Assembly (NCBI RefSeq): GCF_020169415.1
Contig: NZ_JAIULG010000003.1
Location: 124,001-188,000, forward strand
DNA: 64,000 nt
Source: Tsukamurella sp. M9C
GTDB lineage: Bacteria; Actinomycetota; Actinomycetes; Mycobacteriales; Mycobacteriaceae
Reading direction: 5' to 3'
The notes under the pieces are model-generated. The model searched no databases, was not told the DNA's origin, and saw only the letters and a list, made by a program, of their open reading frames with translations. This document shows positions 54,690-63,931 of this stretch, piece after piece (positions within the stretch are counted from its first letter, which is position 1; every line of letters starts with the position of its first letter). Both the position numbers and the translations under genes were made by a program.

Positions 54690-55765
54690 GCACACGCACC
54701 TGCACCGATCCGGACGGCTCCGTCGCCGTCGTCGGCTACGCCGCCACCCCGTGGCTGCGGGCCGCGCAGACCACCACCAACGGCGTGGAGATGCTGATCC
54801 CGCTGTTCGCCGACGTCTTCGCCCAGACCGGCCTCACCAAGTCCGACATCGGATTCTGGTGCTCCGGGTCGTCGGACTACCTGGCGGGACGGGCCTTCTC
54901 GTTCATCGCCGCGATCGACTCCATCGGCGCCGTGCCGCCGATCAACGAGTCGCACGTGGAGATGGACGCCGCGTGGGCGCTGTACGAGGCCTGGGTGAAG
55001 ATCCGCACCGGCGAGATCGACACCGCCCTCGTCTACGGCTTCGGCAAGTCCTCCGCCGGCGTGCTGCGCCGCACGCTGACCATGCAGCTCGACCCGTACA
55101 CCGTCGCGCCGCTGTGGCCCGATTCGGTGTCCGTCGCCGCGCTGCAGGCCCGTGCGGGCATCGACTCCGGCGCGTGGACCGAGGCCGACATGGCCGCGGT
55201 CGCCGCGCGCAGCCTCACCGACGCGACGGCGAACCCCGCGGCGCAGGTGTCGCGCACCGTCGACGCGGAGACGCTCCTGGGCGAGCCGCTGTGGGCGGAT
55301 CCCCTGCGCCGGCACGACATCGCGCCCGTCACCGACGGTGCCGCCGTCGCTATCCTCGCCTCCGCCGAGCGCGCCCGCGAGATCCGGGAGAATCCCGCGT
55401 TCATCACCGGCCTCGAGCACCGGATCGACTCGCCCGCACTGGGCTCGCGCGACCTCACCCTGTCGCCGTCGACCACCGCCGCGGCCCGCGCCGCCGGAGC
55501 GGACGGCGTGCAGCTCGCCGAGCTCCATGCGCCCTTCACCCACCAGGAACTGATCCTGCGCAGGGCGATCGGTCTCGACGACGACGTACGGATCAACCCG
55601 TCCGGCGGTGCGCTCGTGGGGAATCCCATGTTCTCCGCGGGTCTCGCCCGGATCGGCGAGGCCGCCCGCGCCGTGTGGAACGGCGACGCGGAACGCGTCC
55701 TGGCGCACGCCACCGGCGGACACGCCCTGCAGCAGAACCTGATCGCCGTGATGGAGGCCAAGTGA
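54686..55765 (+). CDS. ltp4: SCP2-type thiolase-like protein Ltp4
   Basis: The 359-residue thiolase-fold protein has VAVVGYAATPWLR, TKSDIGFWCSGSSDYLAG (cysteine near the usual position), LAELHAPFTHQELILRRAIG and NPSGGALVGNPMFSAGLARIGEAARAV (His region modified). Gene order DUF35-ltp4-ltp3 equals Rv3521-Rv3522-Rv3523. Such pairs are thought to act as heteromeric lyases or thiolases on the steroid side chain. ATG overlaps the DUF35 stop; its own stop overlaps the ltp3 ATG. Confidence 0.85.
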   Translation: MSTRTCTDPDGSVAVVGYAATPWLRAAQTTTNGVEMLIPLFADVFAQTGLTKSDIGFWCSGSSDYLAGRAFSFIAAIDSIGAVPPINESHVEMDAAWALYEAWVKIRTGEIDTALVYGFGKSSAGVLRRTLTMQLDPYTVAPLWPDSVSVAALQARAGIDSGAWTEADMAAVAARSLTDATANPAAQVSRTVDAETLLGEPLWADPLRRHDIAPVTDGAAVAILASAERAREIRENPAFITGLEHRIDSPALGSRDLTLSPSTTAAARAAGADGVQLAELHAPFTHQELILRRAIGLDDDVRINPSGGALVGNPMFSAGLARIGEAARAVWNGDAERVLAHATGGHALQQNLIAVMEAK

Positions 55766-56937
55766 TGGGCAAGCCCACCGCAGTACTCGGAACGGGCCAG
55801 ACCCGCCACCGCGCCAAGCGCACCGACGTCTCGATGGCCGGCATGATCCGCGAGGCCGTCGACGCAGCGCTGCTCGATTCCGGCACCACCATGGCCGACA
55901 TCGACGCCATCGTGATCGGCAAGGCGCCCGACATGTTCGAGGGCGTCATGATGCCCGAGCTGTTCCTCGCCGACGCGCTGGGCGCCGTCGGCAAGCCGCT
56001 GCTGCGCGTGCACACCGCGGGCTCGGTCGGCGGGTCGACCGCCGCCGTCGCCGCCGCCCTGATCAAGTCGGGCGTGCACAAGCGGGTACTCACGGTGGCG
56101 TGGGAGAAGCAGTCGGAGTCGAACGCCATGTGGGCGCTGTCGATCCCGGTCCCGTTCACGGTGCCCGTGGGCGCCGGCGCCGGCGGCTACTTCGCCCCGC
56201 ACGTCCGCTCCTACATCCGGCGCTCCGGCGCGCCCGACCACGTCGGCGCGATGGTGGCGGTCAAGGACCGGCGCAACGGCGCCCGGAATCCGCTGGCGCA
56301 CCTGCACCAGCCCGACATCACCCTCGAATCCGTGCAGGCGTCCCAGATGCTCTGGGACCCCATCCGCTTCGACGAGACGTGCCCGTCGTCCGACGGCGCC
56401 TGCGCCATCGTGCTCGGCGACGAGGAGGCCGCCGCGGCATCGGAGGCGGCCACCGGCAACCGCGTCGGGTGGGTACTCGCGACCGCGATGCGCACCGAAC
56501 CCCTCGCCTACGCGGGCCGCGAGCACGTCAGTCCTCGCGCAGGTCAGGACGCCGCAGCCGCGCTGTGGCGCGACGCCGGCATCACCGACCCGCTGCGCGA
56601 GGTGGACGCCGCCGAGATCTACGTGCCCTTCTCCTGGTTCGAGCCGATGTGGCTGGAGAACCTCGGGTTCGTCCCCGAGGGGCAGGGCTGGAAGCTCACG
56701 GAATCCGGCGGCACCGAGATCGGCGGGGAACTGCCCGTGAATCCGTCCGGCGGCGTGCTCTCCTCCAACCCGATCGGCGCGTCCGGCATGATCCGGTTCG
56801 CGGAGGCCGCGAAGCAGGTCATGGGGCGGGCCGGGGACTACCAGGTCGACGGTGCCCGCAAGGCCCTCGGCCACGCCTACGGAGGCGGTTCGCAGTACTT
56901 CTCCATGTGGCTGGTGGGCGCGGACAAGCCCGCCTGA
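55765..56937 (+). CDS. ltp3: SCP2-type thiolase-like protein Ltp3
   Basis: The 390-residue protein has AVLGTGQTRHRAKRTDVSMAGMIREAVDAAL, VHTAGSVGGSTAAVAAAL where a thiolase would carry its Cys (Gly/Ser here), VKDRRNGARNPLAH, CPSSDGACAIVL and NPSGGVLSSNPIGASGMIRFAEAAKQV. The missing nucleophilic cysteine argues for a retro-aldol lyase rather than a thiolase, as shown for Ltp2. It starts in a TGATG overlap with ltp4. A degenerate copy of its last 45 bases follows at 56945-56989. Confidence 0.87.
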   Translation: MGKPTAVLGTGQTRHRAKRTDVSMAGMIREAVDAALLDSGTTMADIDAIVIGKAPDMFEGVMMPELFLADALGAVGKPLLRVHTAGSVGGSTAAVAAALIKSGVHKRVLTVAWEKQSESNAMWALSIPVPFTVPVGAGAGGYFAPHVRSYIRRSGAPDHVGAMVAVKDRRNGARNPLAHLHQPDITLESVQASQMLWDPIRFDETCPSSDGACAIVLGDEEAAAASEAATGNRVGWVLATAMRTEPLAYAGREHVSPRAGQDAAAALWRDAGITDPLREVDAAEIYVPFSWFEPMWLENLGFVPEGQGWKLTESGGTEIGGELPVNPSGGVLSSNPIGASGMIRFAEAAKQVMGRAGDYQVDGARKALGHAYGGGSQYFSMWLVGADKPA

Positions 56938-56989
56938 CACCCGGCAGTGTTCCCCAGACCGCTGGATGGGCGCGGACAAGCCTGCGTAG
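56893..56989 (+). repeat. Imperfect tandem duplication of the ltp3 3' end
   Basis: The last 45 bases of ltp3 (56893-56937) are repeated at 56945-56989. The block GGGCGCGGACAAGCC is identical in both, and both copies would end in GADKPA followed by a stop (TGA, then TAG). The front of the second copy is diverged. Confidence 0.7.
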
Positions 56990-56999
56990 GCACCGCACA

Positions 57000-58136
57000 T
57001 CACCGCCCCGACCGGAGCCGCGTCCCAGCGAGGATCGCCGCGGTGACGACGGCCGCGGCGAATCCGGCCGGCCCCGCGATCCCGCCGAAGCGGTCGAGCG
57101 CGGCGCCCGCGCCGATGGGTCCCGCCACCGCGCCCACGTTGAGCGCAGCGGTGGCGTACGAGCCGGCCATCGTGGGTGCAGTCTCCGAAGCGGACCCGAT
57201 CGAGAGAGCGATCAGAGTCCCGCCGACGGCGAATGCGAGGAGGCCCGACAGGGGCACGATCGCCAGCAAGAGGAGCGGGTCCCGTCCGCCGGAAGCGAGC
57301 ATCACCCACGCGCCCACCAGGAGCGGTGCTCCCACAGCGAGGAGCATCCGGGGTCGGGAGTCCGCGACCCGACCGACGATCGCGACGCCGGCGCACGCAC
57401 CCGCCCCGAAGAGCATCAGCACCAGCGGGATCCACGCCGCCGACAGTACTTCCTCCACCGGGACCGCGAGGTAGGTCAGGACGCCGAAGGTGCCCGCGTT
57501 CACCAGCGCCGTGAGGACGAGCATCGTCGCCGTCCGGCCGTCGCACAGCGCGACGAGTTCCGTTCGGAGTGAGCGACGCCCGCTGTCGACGGGATCGAGG
57601 GGAGCCGCACCGAGGATCGCGAGGAAGGGCGGCACGCACAGCACGGCGACCGCCCAGAACAGCGCGCGCCACCCCGCCGCGGCGCCCACGACGGCGCCTG
57701 CCGGAACGCCCACGACCATGGCGACGGTGGTCCCCGCGAGCAGCATCGACAGCGCCCGCGCCCGACGGTCGGGGCCGACCGCCGCGGCCGCCACGGTGAA
57801 CGCGACGGCGAGGAAGCCCGCATTGGCGAAGGCGGCCACCACGCGGGTCCCGAGCAGCACCGGAAGGGAAGCGGTCAACGCGCCGACGACGTGCGCCGCC
57901 GCGAACAGTGCGAGGAAGCCGAGCAGGGCCGAGCGGGGCGGCCACCGTCGGGCGAGGGCGGCGGTGACCGGGGCACCGACGACCATCCCGCCCGCGAACG
58001 CGGAGACGAGGCTTCCCGCGGCGGACGGGGCGACGGCGAGGTCGTCGGCGAGGGCCGGCAGCACGCCGGCGAGCATGAATTCGGAGGTGCCCATCGCGAG
58101 GACGGCGAGGGCGAGGAACAGGACGAGTCGAGGCAC
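57000..58136 (-). CDS. MFS efflux transporter, CmlA/DHA1-like
   Basis: The 378-residue permease has about twelve membrane segments, the start LVLFLALAVLAMGTSEFMLAGVLPALADDLAV and a motif-A region ALARRWPPRSALL, resembling chloramphenicol/arabinose exporters of the DHA1 family. Start GTG 58136 is preceded by CAGGAG. There is no KstR box nearby and it lies between ltp3 and cyp125 without a sterol link. A short leaderless ORF upstream (58205-58285) could be a leader peptide. Substrate unknown. Confidence 0.85.
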   Translation of the reverse strand: MPRLVLFLALAVLAMGTSEFMLAGVLPALADDLAVAPSAAGSLVSAFAGGMVVGAPVTAALARRWPPRSALLGFLALFAAAHVVGALTASLPVLLGTRVVAAFANAGFLAVAFTVAAAAVGPDRRARALSMLLAGTTVAMVVGVPAGAVVGAAAGWRALFWAVAVLCVPPFLAILGAAPLDPVDSGRRSLRTELVALCDGRTATMLVLTALVNAGTFGVLTYLAVPVEEVLSAAWIPLVLMLFGAGACAGVAIVGRVADSRPRMLLAVGAPLLVGAWVMLASGGRDPLLLLAIVPLSGLLAFAVGGTLIALSIGSASETAPTMAGSYATAALNVGAVAGPIGAGAALDRFGGIAGPAGFAAAVVTAAILAGTRLRSGR

Positions 58137-58204
58137 GGAGCACTCCTGGGACGACGGAAACGTGGGATCGTCTCCGGTCGCCGCGGCCGACTCGGGCCCG
58201 CGGA

Positions 58205-58285
58205 TCAGCGCACGACGGCGCGGTTCTGCACGGGGTCGGCGGCGGGACCGGCGACCCCTTCCTCATGCGATTCGGGTGTGCTCAC
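58205..58285 (-). CDS. Possible 26-residue leader peptide upstream of the MFS gene
   Basis: GTG 58285 opens a 26-codon ORF (MSTPESHEEGV... ending QNRAVVR) that stops 68 bases before the MFS start. TAGCGT ends six bases before the GTG, the same leaderless arrangement and same TAGCGTGGTCG string as at 8376. No homologue is known to me. Expression is inferred only from the promoter. Confidence 0.35.
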   Translation of the reverse strand: MSTPESHEEGVAGPAADPVQNRAVVR

Positions 58286-58343
58286 CCGACCACGCTAACC
58301 GCCACGACCGTCCCGGGGCCACCGGGTTTCCGGCCCGCACCAC

Positions 58344-58378
58344 GACGAGGCCCCCGGGAGAATCCCGGGGGCCTCGTC
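58344..58378 (-). terminator. Terminator after cyp125
   Basis: Perfect 16-base arms (58344-58359 and 58363-58378, GACGAGGCCCCCGGGA) with a 3-base loop, 14 bases beyond the cyp125 stop. Confidence 0.85.
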
Positions 58379-58392
58379 AGTGAGTTCGCCGC

Positions 58393-59616
58393 CTACTCGT
58401 AGGCGACCTTCCAGTGCTTGATGCCGTTGAGCCAGCCCGACCGCAGGCGCTGCGGGGGCTCCAGCTCGCGCAGGTTCGGCATGACGTCGGCGATGGCCTT
58501 GAACATGAGGTCCATCTCGAGGCGGGCGAGGTTCGCGCCCACGCAGTGGTGGGTACCCGAGCCGCCGAAGCCGACGTGCGGGTTCGGGTCGCGCAGGATG
58601 TTGAAGGTGTAGGGATCCTCGAAGGCGTCCTCGTCGAAGTTGGCCGAGGCGTAGAACAGCGCGACGCGCTGGCCCTTCTTGATCGTCTGCTCGCCGAGCT
58701 GGACGTCCTCGAGCGCGGTCCGCTGGAACACCGAGACGGGCGTCGCCCAGCGCACGATCTCGTCGGGCGCGGTGCGCGGCCGCTGCTCCTTGTAGATCTC
58801 CCACTGGTCGGGATGGTCGACGAAGGCCTTCATGCCGTGGCTGATGGCGTTGCGGGTGGTCTCGTTGCCTGCGACCGCGAGCAGTAGCACGAAGAACGCG
58901 AACTCATCACTGCCGAGCCCGTCGCCGTCGATGTCCGCCTGCACCAGAGTGGTCACGATGTCGTCCATCGGACACTTCCGGCGCTCCTCCGCGAGGTTCC
59001 ACGAGTAGCCGGTGAACTCGGTCATGGCGGTGAGGTAGTCGCCCTCGAACTCGGGGTCGTCGTAGGCCATCATCGAGTTGGACCAGTCGAAGAGCTTCTT
59101 GCGGTCCTCCTGCGGCACGCCCAGCAGCTCGGCGATCGCCTGCAGCGGGAGCTCGCTGGCGACCTGCTCGACGAAGTCACCGCCGCCGGCCTTGCGGGCC
59201 TCGTGCACGATCTGCTCGGCCCGCTCCGCCAGCGCGTCGTGCAGGGACTGCACCGCCTTCGGCGTGAAACCGCGCGAGATGATGCGCCGCGTCTTGGTGT
59301 GCTGCGGCGGATCCATGTTGAGCAGCAGCATCCGCTGCATATCGATCTGCTCGCGCTCGATCTCCGGACCGAACCGGACGATCGCGCCGTTCTCCCAGTT
59401 CGAGTACTGCTTCGGGTTCCGCGAGATGGCCTTGATGTCCTCCAGCTTGGACACCACCCAGAAGCCACCGTCGTCGAACCCGGTGGTGCCGGGCGGGATG
59501 TCCTGCCACCAGACCGGTGCCGATCGCCGCAGCTCGGCGAACTCGGCCTCGGGCCGCCGCTCCGACCACAGGTCGGGGCTGGTGAAATCGAACCCCGCGG
59601 GGAAGTGCACGCTCAC
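58393..59616 (-). CDS. cyp125: Steroid C26(27)-monooxygenase CYP125
   Basis: The 407-residue P450 has a CYP125-type N-terminus (FDFTSPDLWSERRPEAEFAELRRSAPVWW), the I-helix AVAGNETTRNAISHGM, K-helix EIVRWATPV and heme loop FGGSGTHHCVGANLARLE (Cys358). CYP125 oxidises the terminal side-chain methyl of cholesterol/cholestenone to the 26-oic acid, the entry into side-chain beta-oxidation. GTG 59616 follows GAGGAGG. The perfect KstR box at 59662-59675 lies 46 bases upstream, shared with divergent fadA5 as in M. tuberculosis. Confidence 0.95.
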   Translation of the reverse strand: MSVHFPAGFDFTSPDLWSERRPEAEFAELRRSAPVWWQDIPPGTTGFDDGGFWVVSKLEDIKAISRNPKQYSNWENGAIVRFGPEIEREQIDMQRMLLLNMDPPQHTKTRRIISRGFTPKAVQSLHDALAERAEQIVHEARKAGGGDFVEQVASELPLQAIAELLGVPQEDRKKLFDWSNSMMAYDDPEFEGDYLTAMTEFTGYSWNLAEERRKCPMDDIVTTLVQADIDGDGLGSDEFAFFVLLLAVAGNETTRNAISHGMKAFVDHPDQWEIYKEQRPRTAPDEIVRWATPVSVFQRTALEDVQLGEQTIKKGQRVALFYASANFDEDAFEDPYTFNILRDPNPHVGFGGSGTHHCVGANLARLEMDLMFKAIADVMPNLRELEPPQRLRSGWLNGIKHWKVAYE

Positions 59617-59661
59617 GCCGCCTCCTCAAGCGTCTCCACCCGGACTCTGGCCAGGCGTATC

Positions 59662-59675
59662 TGAAACATGTTCTA
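59662..59675. promoter_or_regulatory. KstR box between cyp125 and fadA5
   Basis: TGAAACATGTTCTA matches all fixed positions of the consensus. It is 46 bases from cyp125 and 187 bases from fadA5. Confidence 0.87.
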
Positions 59676-61023
<1,348 letters not shown>

Positions 61024-61027
61024 GCCG

Positions 61028-62005
61028 ATGCGCGTAGCAGTCACCGGCGCGGCCGGATTCGTCGGCGGGAACCTCCTGCAGCAGCTCGTCGAGCAGGGGC
61101 ACGAGGTGGTCGCGATCGACCGCACCAGCTCGCCGCACGCCCCGGAGGGCGTGCGCTGGGTGCAGGCCAGCGTGCTCGAGCCCGCCGAGATGCGCGCGGC
61201 GCTCGAGGGCGTGGAGGTGGTCTACCACCTGGTCGCCATGATCACCCTGCGAATGCAGGACGAGGCCGCGTGGCGACTGAACACGGAGGGCGTGCGCGTT
61301 GTCGCTCGCGCGGCGCTGGACGCGGGCGTGCGGAAGATGGTGCACCTGAGCTCCATCCACGCCTTCGACCAGGATCTCGTCGACGTCATCGACGAGACGG
61401 CGCCGCGGTCCGAGCGCCCCGAGATCCCCGTCTACGACCGGTCCAAGTGGGCGGGCGAGCAGGAGCTCCGCAAGGTCATCGACGACGGCCTGGACGCCAC
61501 CGTCTGCAACCCCACCGGTGTGTGGGGGCCCGCCGATCACGGTGCCGCGCTCTCGCGCCTGAACCGCCTCGCGCACACCGCGGCCCGCGGCCGGATGCCC
61601 GCCTTCGTCTCCAAGGCCGGCTTCGACCTGGTCGACGTGCGCGACGTGGCGACGGGCGTGATGCTCGCGGCCGAGAAGGGCCGCACGGGCGAGAACTACC
61701 TCCTGGGCGGCGAATTCGCGCCGATCATCGATGCGATGCGGCTCTCGGCGCAGGCCGCCGGCAAGTCCGGGCCGAGGGTCGCGGTGCCCATCGGGGCGCT
61801 CGCCGCCATCATGCCCGTCCTGGAGCCCATCAATGCCCGGCTCGGGTCGGACGTGCTGTCCAAGGCGGCCCTCGGCCCGCTCTTCGCGTCGCCGCTGGTC
61901 GATATCAGCAAGGCCCGCAACGAACTCGGCTACGCGCCGCGCGCGATGGCGACCACCGCCGCCGAACTGGTGCGGTTCTTCGCGGAGTCCGGCCGGCTCG
62001 ACTGA
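61028..62005 (+). CDS. NAD-dependent epimerase/3-beta-HSD-like extended SDR
   Basis: The 325-residue protein has VAVTGAAGFVGGNLLQQL, VYHLVAMITL, HLSSIHAFD (Ser region), PVYDRSKWAGEQEL (YxxxK) and CNPTGVWGPADHG. It belongs to the extended SDR/epimerase family that includes 3-beta-hydroxysteroid dehydrogenases and sugar epimerases. Co-transcription with fadA5 (four-base gap) suggests a steroid or acyl substrate; the M. tuberculosis locus has ddn at this position instead. Reaction unknown. Confidence 0.82.
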   Translation: MRVAVTGAAGFVGGNLLQQLVEQGHEVVAIDRTSSPHAPEGVRWVQASVLEPAEMRAALEGVEVVYHLVAMITLRMQDEAAWRLNTEGVRVVARAALDAGVRKMVHLSSIHAFDQDLVDVIDETAPRSERPEIPVYDRSKWAGEQELRKVIDDGLDATVCNPTGVWGPADHGAALSRLNRLAHTAARGRMPAFVSKAGFDLVDVRDVATGVMLAAEKGRTGENYLLGGEFAPIIDAMRLSAQAAGKSGPRVAVPIGALAAIMPVLEPINARLGSDVLSKAALGPLFASPLVDISKARNELGYAPRAMATTAAELVRFFAESGRLD

Positions 62006-62041
62006 CCCAACAGACTCGGCACACCCCCTCGCCGAGACGCG

Positions 62042-62077
62042 GCCGGCCGCGCGGAGATCCCCTCCCGCGCGGCCGGC
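62042..62077. terminator. Bidirectional terminator hairpin
   Basis: Perfect 13-base GC-rich arms (62042-62054, 62065-62077, GCCGGCCGCGCGG) with a 10-base loop between the convergent epimerase and SDR genes. It lacks the ACCTGCGG apex of the other convergent hairpins. Confidence 0.75.
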
Positions 62078-62094
62078 ATCGTCGTTTCCGGGGA

Positions 62095-63000
62095 TCAGGC
62101 CCCGTACACGGGCTCCGGCGCCGGCCCCTCGGCGATCAATTCGCGCACGACGGTACCCAGCTCCGACGGCGCCCAACGGGCGCCCTTGTCGCGCTGCGGG
62201 CCGTGCCGCCAGGCCTGCGCGACGGACACCTTGCCGCCCTCGACCTCGAACACCCGGCCCGTGACATCGGCGGACTCGACGCTGCCGAGCCACACCACCA
62301 GCGGCGAGATGTTCTCGGGCGCCATCGCGTCGAAACCGCCCTCGGGCGCGGCCATGTCGTCGGCGAAGTTCACCTCGGTCATGCGGGTGCGCGCGGCGGG
62401 CGCGATCGCGTTGACGGTGATGCCGTAGCGCCCCATCTCGGCGGCGGCCTGGATCGTCATCTCGGCGATGCCCGCCTTGGCGGCGGCGTAGTTGCCCTGG
62501 CCCACACTGCCGAGCAGGCCGGCGCCGGAACTGGTGTTGATCACCCGGGCGTCGGGCTGCCGCCCCGCCTTGGACTCGTCGCGCCAGTAGCCCGCCGCGT
62601 GGCGCAGCATCGCGAAGTGCCCCTTGAGGTGCACCCGGGTCACCGCGTCCCACTCCGCCTCGGACATGTTCACCAGCATCCGGTCGCGGAGGAAGCCCGC
62701 GTTGTTCACCAGCACGTCCAGCCGGCCGAACTCGTCGATCGCGCTGCGCACCAGCGCCTGCGCGCCGTCCCAGTCCGCGACGTCGGAAGCGTTCGCGATC
62801 GCGCGGCCGCCCGCGGCACGGATCTCGTCCACGACCTGCTGGGCGGGGCCCGACGAGGCGTCCGCGCCGTCGAGCCCGACGCCGTAGTCGTTGACCACCA
62901 CGGCCGCGCCCTCCGCGGCGTAGGCGAGCGCGTGTGCGCGGCCGATGCCACGGCCCGCGCCGGTGACGATGACGACGCGACCGTCGACGATTCCTGTCAT
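62095..63000 (-). CDS. Short-chain dehydrogenase, 17-beta-HSD type 4-like (Rv3548c position)
   Basis: The 301-residue SDR has VTGAGRGIGRAHALAYAAEGAAVVVNDYGVGLDG, NNAGFLRDRMLVNMSEAEWDAVTRVHLKGHF, NTSSGAGLLGSVGQGNYAAAKAG (Ser, YxxxK) and NAIAPAARTRMTE, the multifunctional-enzyme-type hydroxyacyl-CoA dehydrogenase pattern. Gene order SDR-SDR divergent from echA20 is that of Rv3548c-Rv3549c-Rv3550. ATG 63000 is preceded by GAGGAGAAG. Likely 3-hydroxyacyl-CoA oxidation of side-chain or ring intermediates. Confidence 0.88.
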   Translation of the reverse strand: MTGIVDGRVVIVTGAGRGIGRAHALAYAAEGAAVVVNDYGVGLDGADASSGPAQQVVDEIRAAGGRAIANASDVADWDGAQALVRSAIDEFGRLDVLVNNAGFLRDRMLVNMSEAEWDAVTRVHLKGHFAMLRHAAGYWRDESKAGRQPDARVINTSSGAGLLGSVGQGNYAAAKAGIAEMTIQAAAEMGRYGITVNAIAPAARTRMTEVNFADDMAAPEGGFDAMAPENISPLVVWLGSVESADVTGRVFEVEGGKVSVAQAWRHGPQRDKGARWAPSELGTVVRELIAEGPAPEPVYGA

Positions 63001-63028
63001 TGTTCTTCTCCTCGTTCGTGGTTCGGAT

Positions 63029-63838
63029 CTACCGCGCGTCGCGCTCGGCGTTCGCCGCGGCCAGGAAAGCGGGGCGCTCGCCGCCGCCGTGGACGAGCAG
63101 TGTCGCGCCGGTGACGTAGGACGCGAGCGCCGAAGCCAGGAAGGCGGCGCACGCCCCCACCTCCTCGGGGTCGGCGAGCCGGCCCAGGGGCACGGTTGCG
63201 CCGATCGCCGCGATCCCGGCGTCGTCGCCGTAGTGCTGCTCGGCCGCCTCGGTGCGCACCATGCCCACGTCGAGCGCGTTCACCCGCACGGCGGGTGCCC
63301 ACTCCACCGCGAGGCTCGCGGTGAGGGAGTCGAGACCGGCCTTCGCCGCCCCATAGGCGGCGGTGCCGGGCGACGGGCGCGTGGCGCTGACGCTCGAGAC
63401 GTTGACGATCGCCCCGCTGCCGGCCTCCTGCATCACCGCGTTCGCTCGCTGCGCGACCAGCAACGGGGACAGCAGATTGAGCCCGACGACCTTCTCGTGG
63501 AACCGGGGCGACGCCGTGGCCGCGTCCGAGAAGGGCGCTCCCCCGGCGTTGTTGACGAGCACGTCGAGCCGGCCGTGCCGCTCGACGATGCCCGCGATCA
63601 GGGCGTCGACCTGCTCGGGCTCGCGGACGTCGGCCGCCACGAATTCGGCTGCGGCACCGTCGGCCTCGACCGGACTCTCGGGTTCCCTGCGGGCGCACAC
63701 CACCACCCTGGCGCCCTGCCGGAGGAAGACGCGGGCGATGCCCGCGCCGATCCCCCGGACGCCGCCGGTGACCAGCACCACCGCGCCGTCGAGTCCGAGA
63801 TCGCGCCCCGCAGGTGCGTTCGCCACAAGATTCACCAC
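63029..63838 (-). CDS. Short-chain dehydrogenase (Rv3549c position)
   Basis: A classical SDR of ~269 residues: LVTGGVRGIGAGIARVFLRQG, DVREPEQVD, NNAGGAPFSDAAT, NVSSVSATRPSPGTAAYGAAKAGLD (Ser, YxxxK) and GMVRTEAAEQ. Start is uncertain: two adjacent GTG codons at 63838 and 63835 follow GGGAAG; the frame continues to a TTG at 63883 inside the regulatory region, which I reject. First gene of an SDR pair divergent from echA20, under candidate KstR2 and KstR boxes. Confidence 0.83.
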   Translation of the reverse strand: MVNLVANAPAGRDLGLDGAVVLVTGGVRGIGAGIARVFLRQGARVVVCARREPESPVEADGAAAEFVAADVREPEQVDALIAGIVERHGRLDVLVNNAGGAPFSDAATASPRFHEKVVGLNLLSPLLVAQRANAVMQEAGSGAIVNVSSVSATRPSPGTAAYGAAKAGLDSLTASLAVEWAPAVRVNALDVGMVRTEAAEQHYGDDAGIAAIGATVPLGRLADPEEVGACAAFLASALASYVTGATLLVHGGGERPAFLAAANAERDAR

Positions 63839-63874
63839 TTCCCATTCCGGCCGACCGGGCTTCGGTGGTAGCGT

Positions 63875-63892
63875 ACCAAGCAATTGCTAGGT
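63875..63892. promoter_or_regulatory. Candidate KstR2 box
   Basis: ACCAAGCAATTGCTAGGT is palindromic but for one position and fits the KstR2 consensus AnCAAGnnCTTGnT except A for C at position 9. KstR2 controls HIP-ring genes including echA20 in mycobacteria. The same bases include TACGCT-type -10 material on the minus strand. Confidence 0.6.
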
Positions 63893-63893
63893 T

Positions 63894-63907
63894 TAGATCA
63901 CGTTCTA
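63894..63907. promoter_or_regulatory. Candidate KstR box next to the KstR2 box
   Basis: TAGATCACGTTCTA matches the KstR consensus except ATC for AAC. One base separates it from the KstR2-like palindrome. Confidence 0.5.
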
Positions 63908-63931
63908 CCTGTCTACCTCGAAGGAGTCGGT

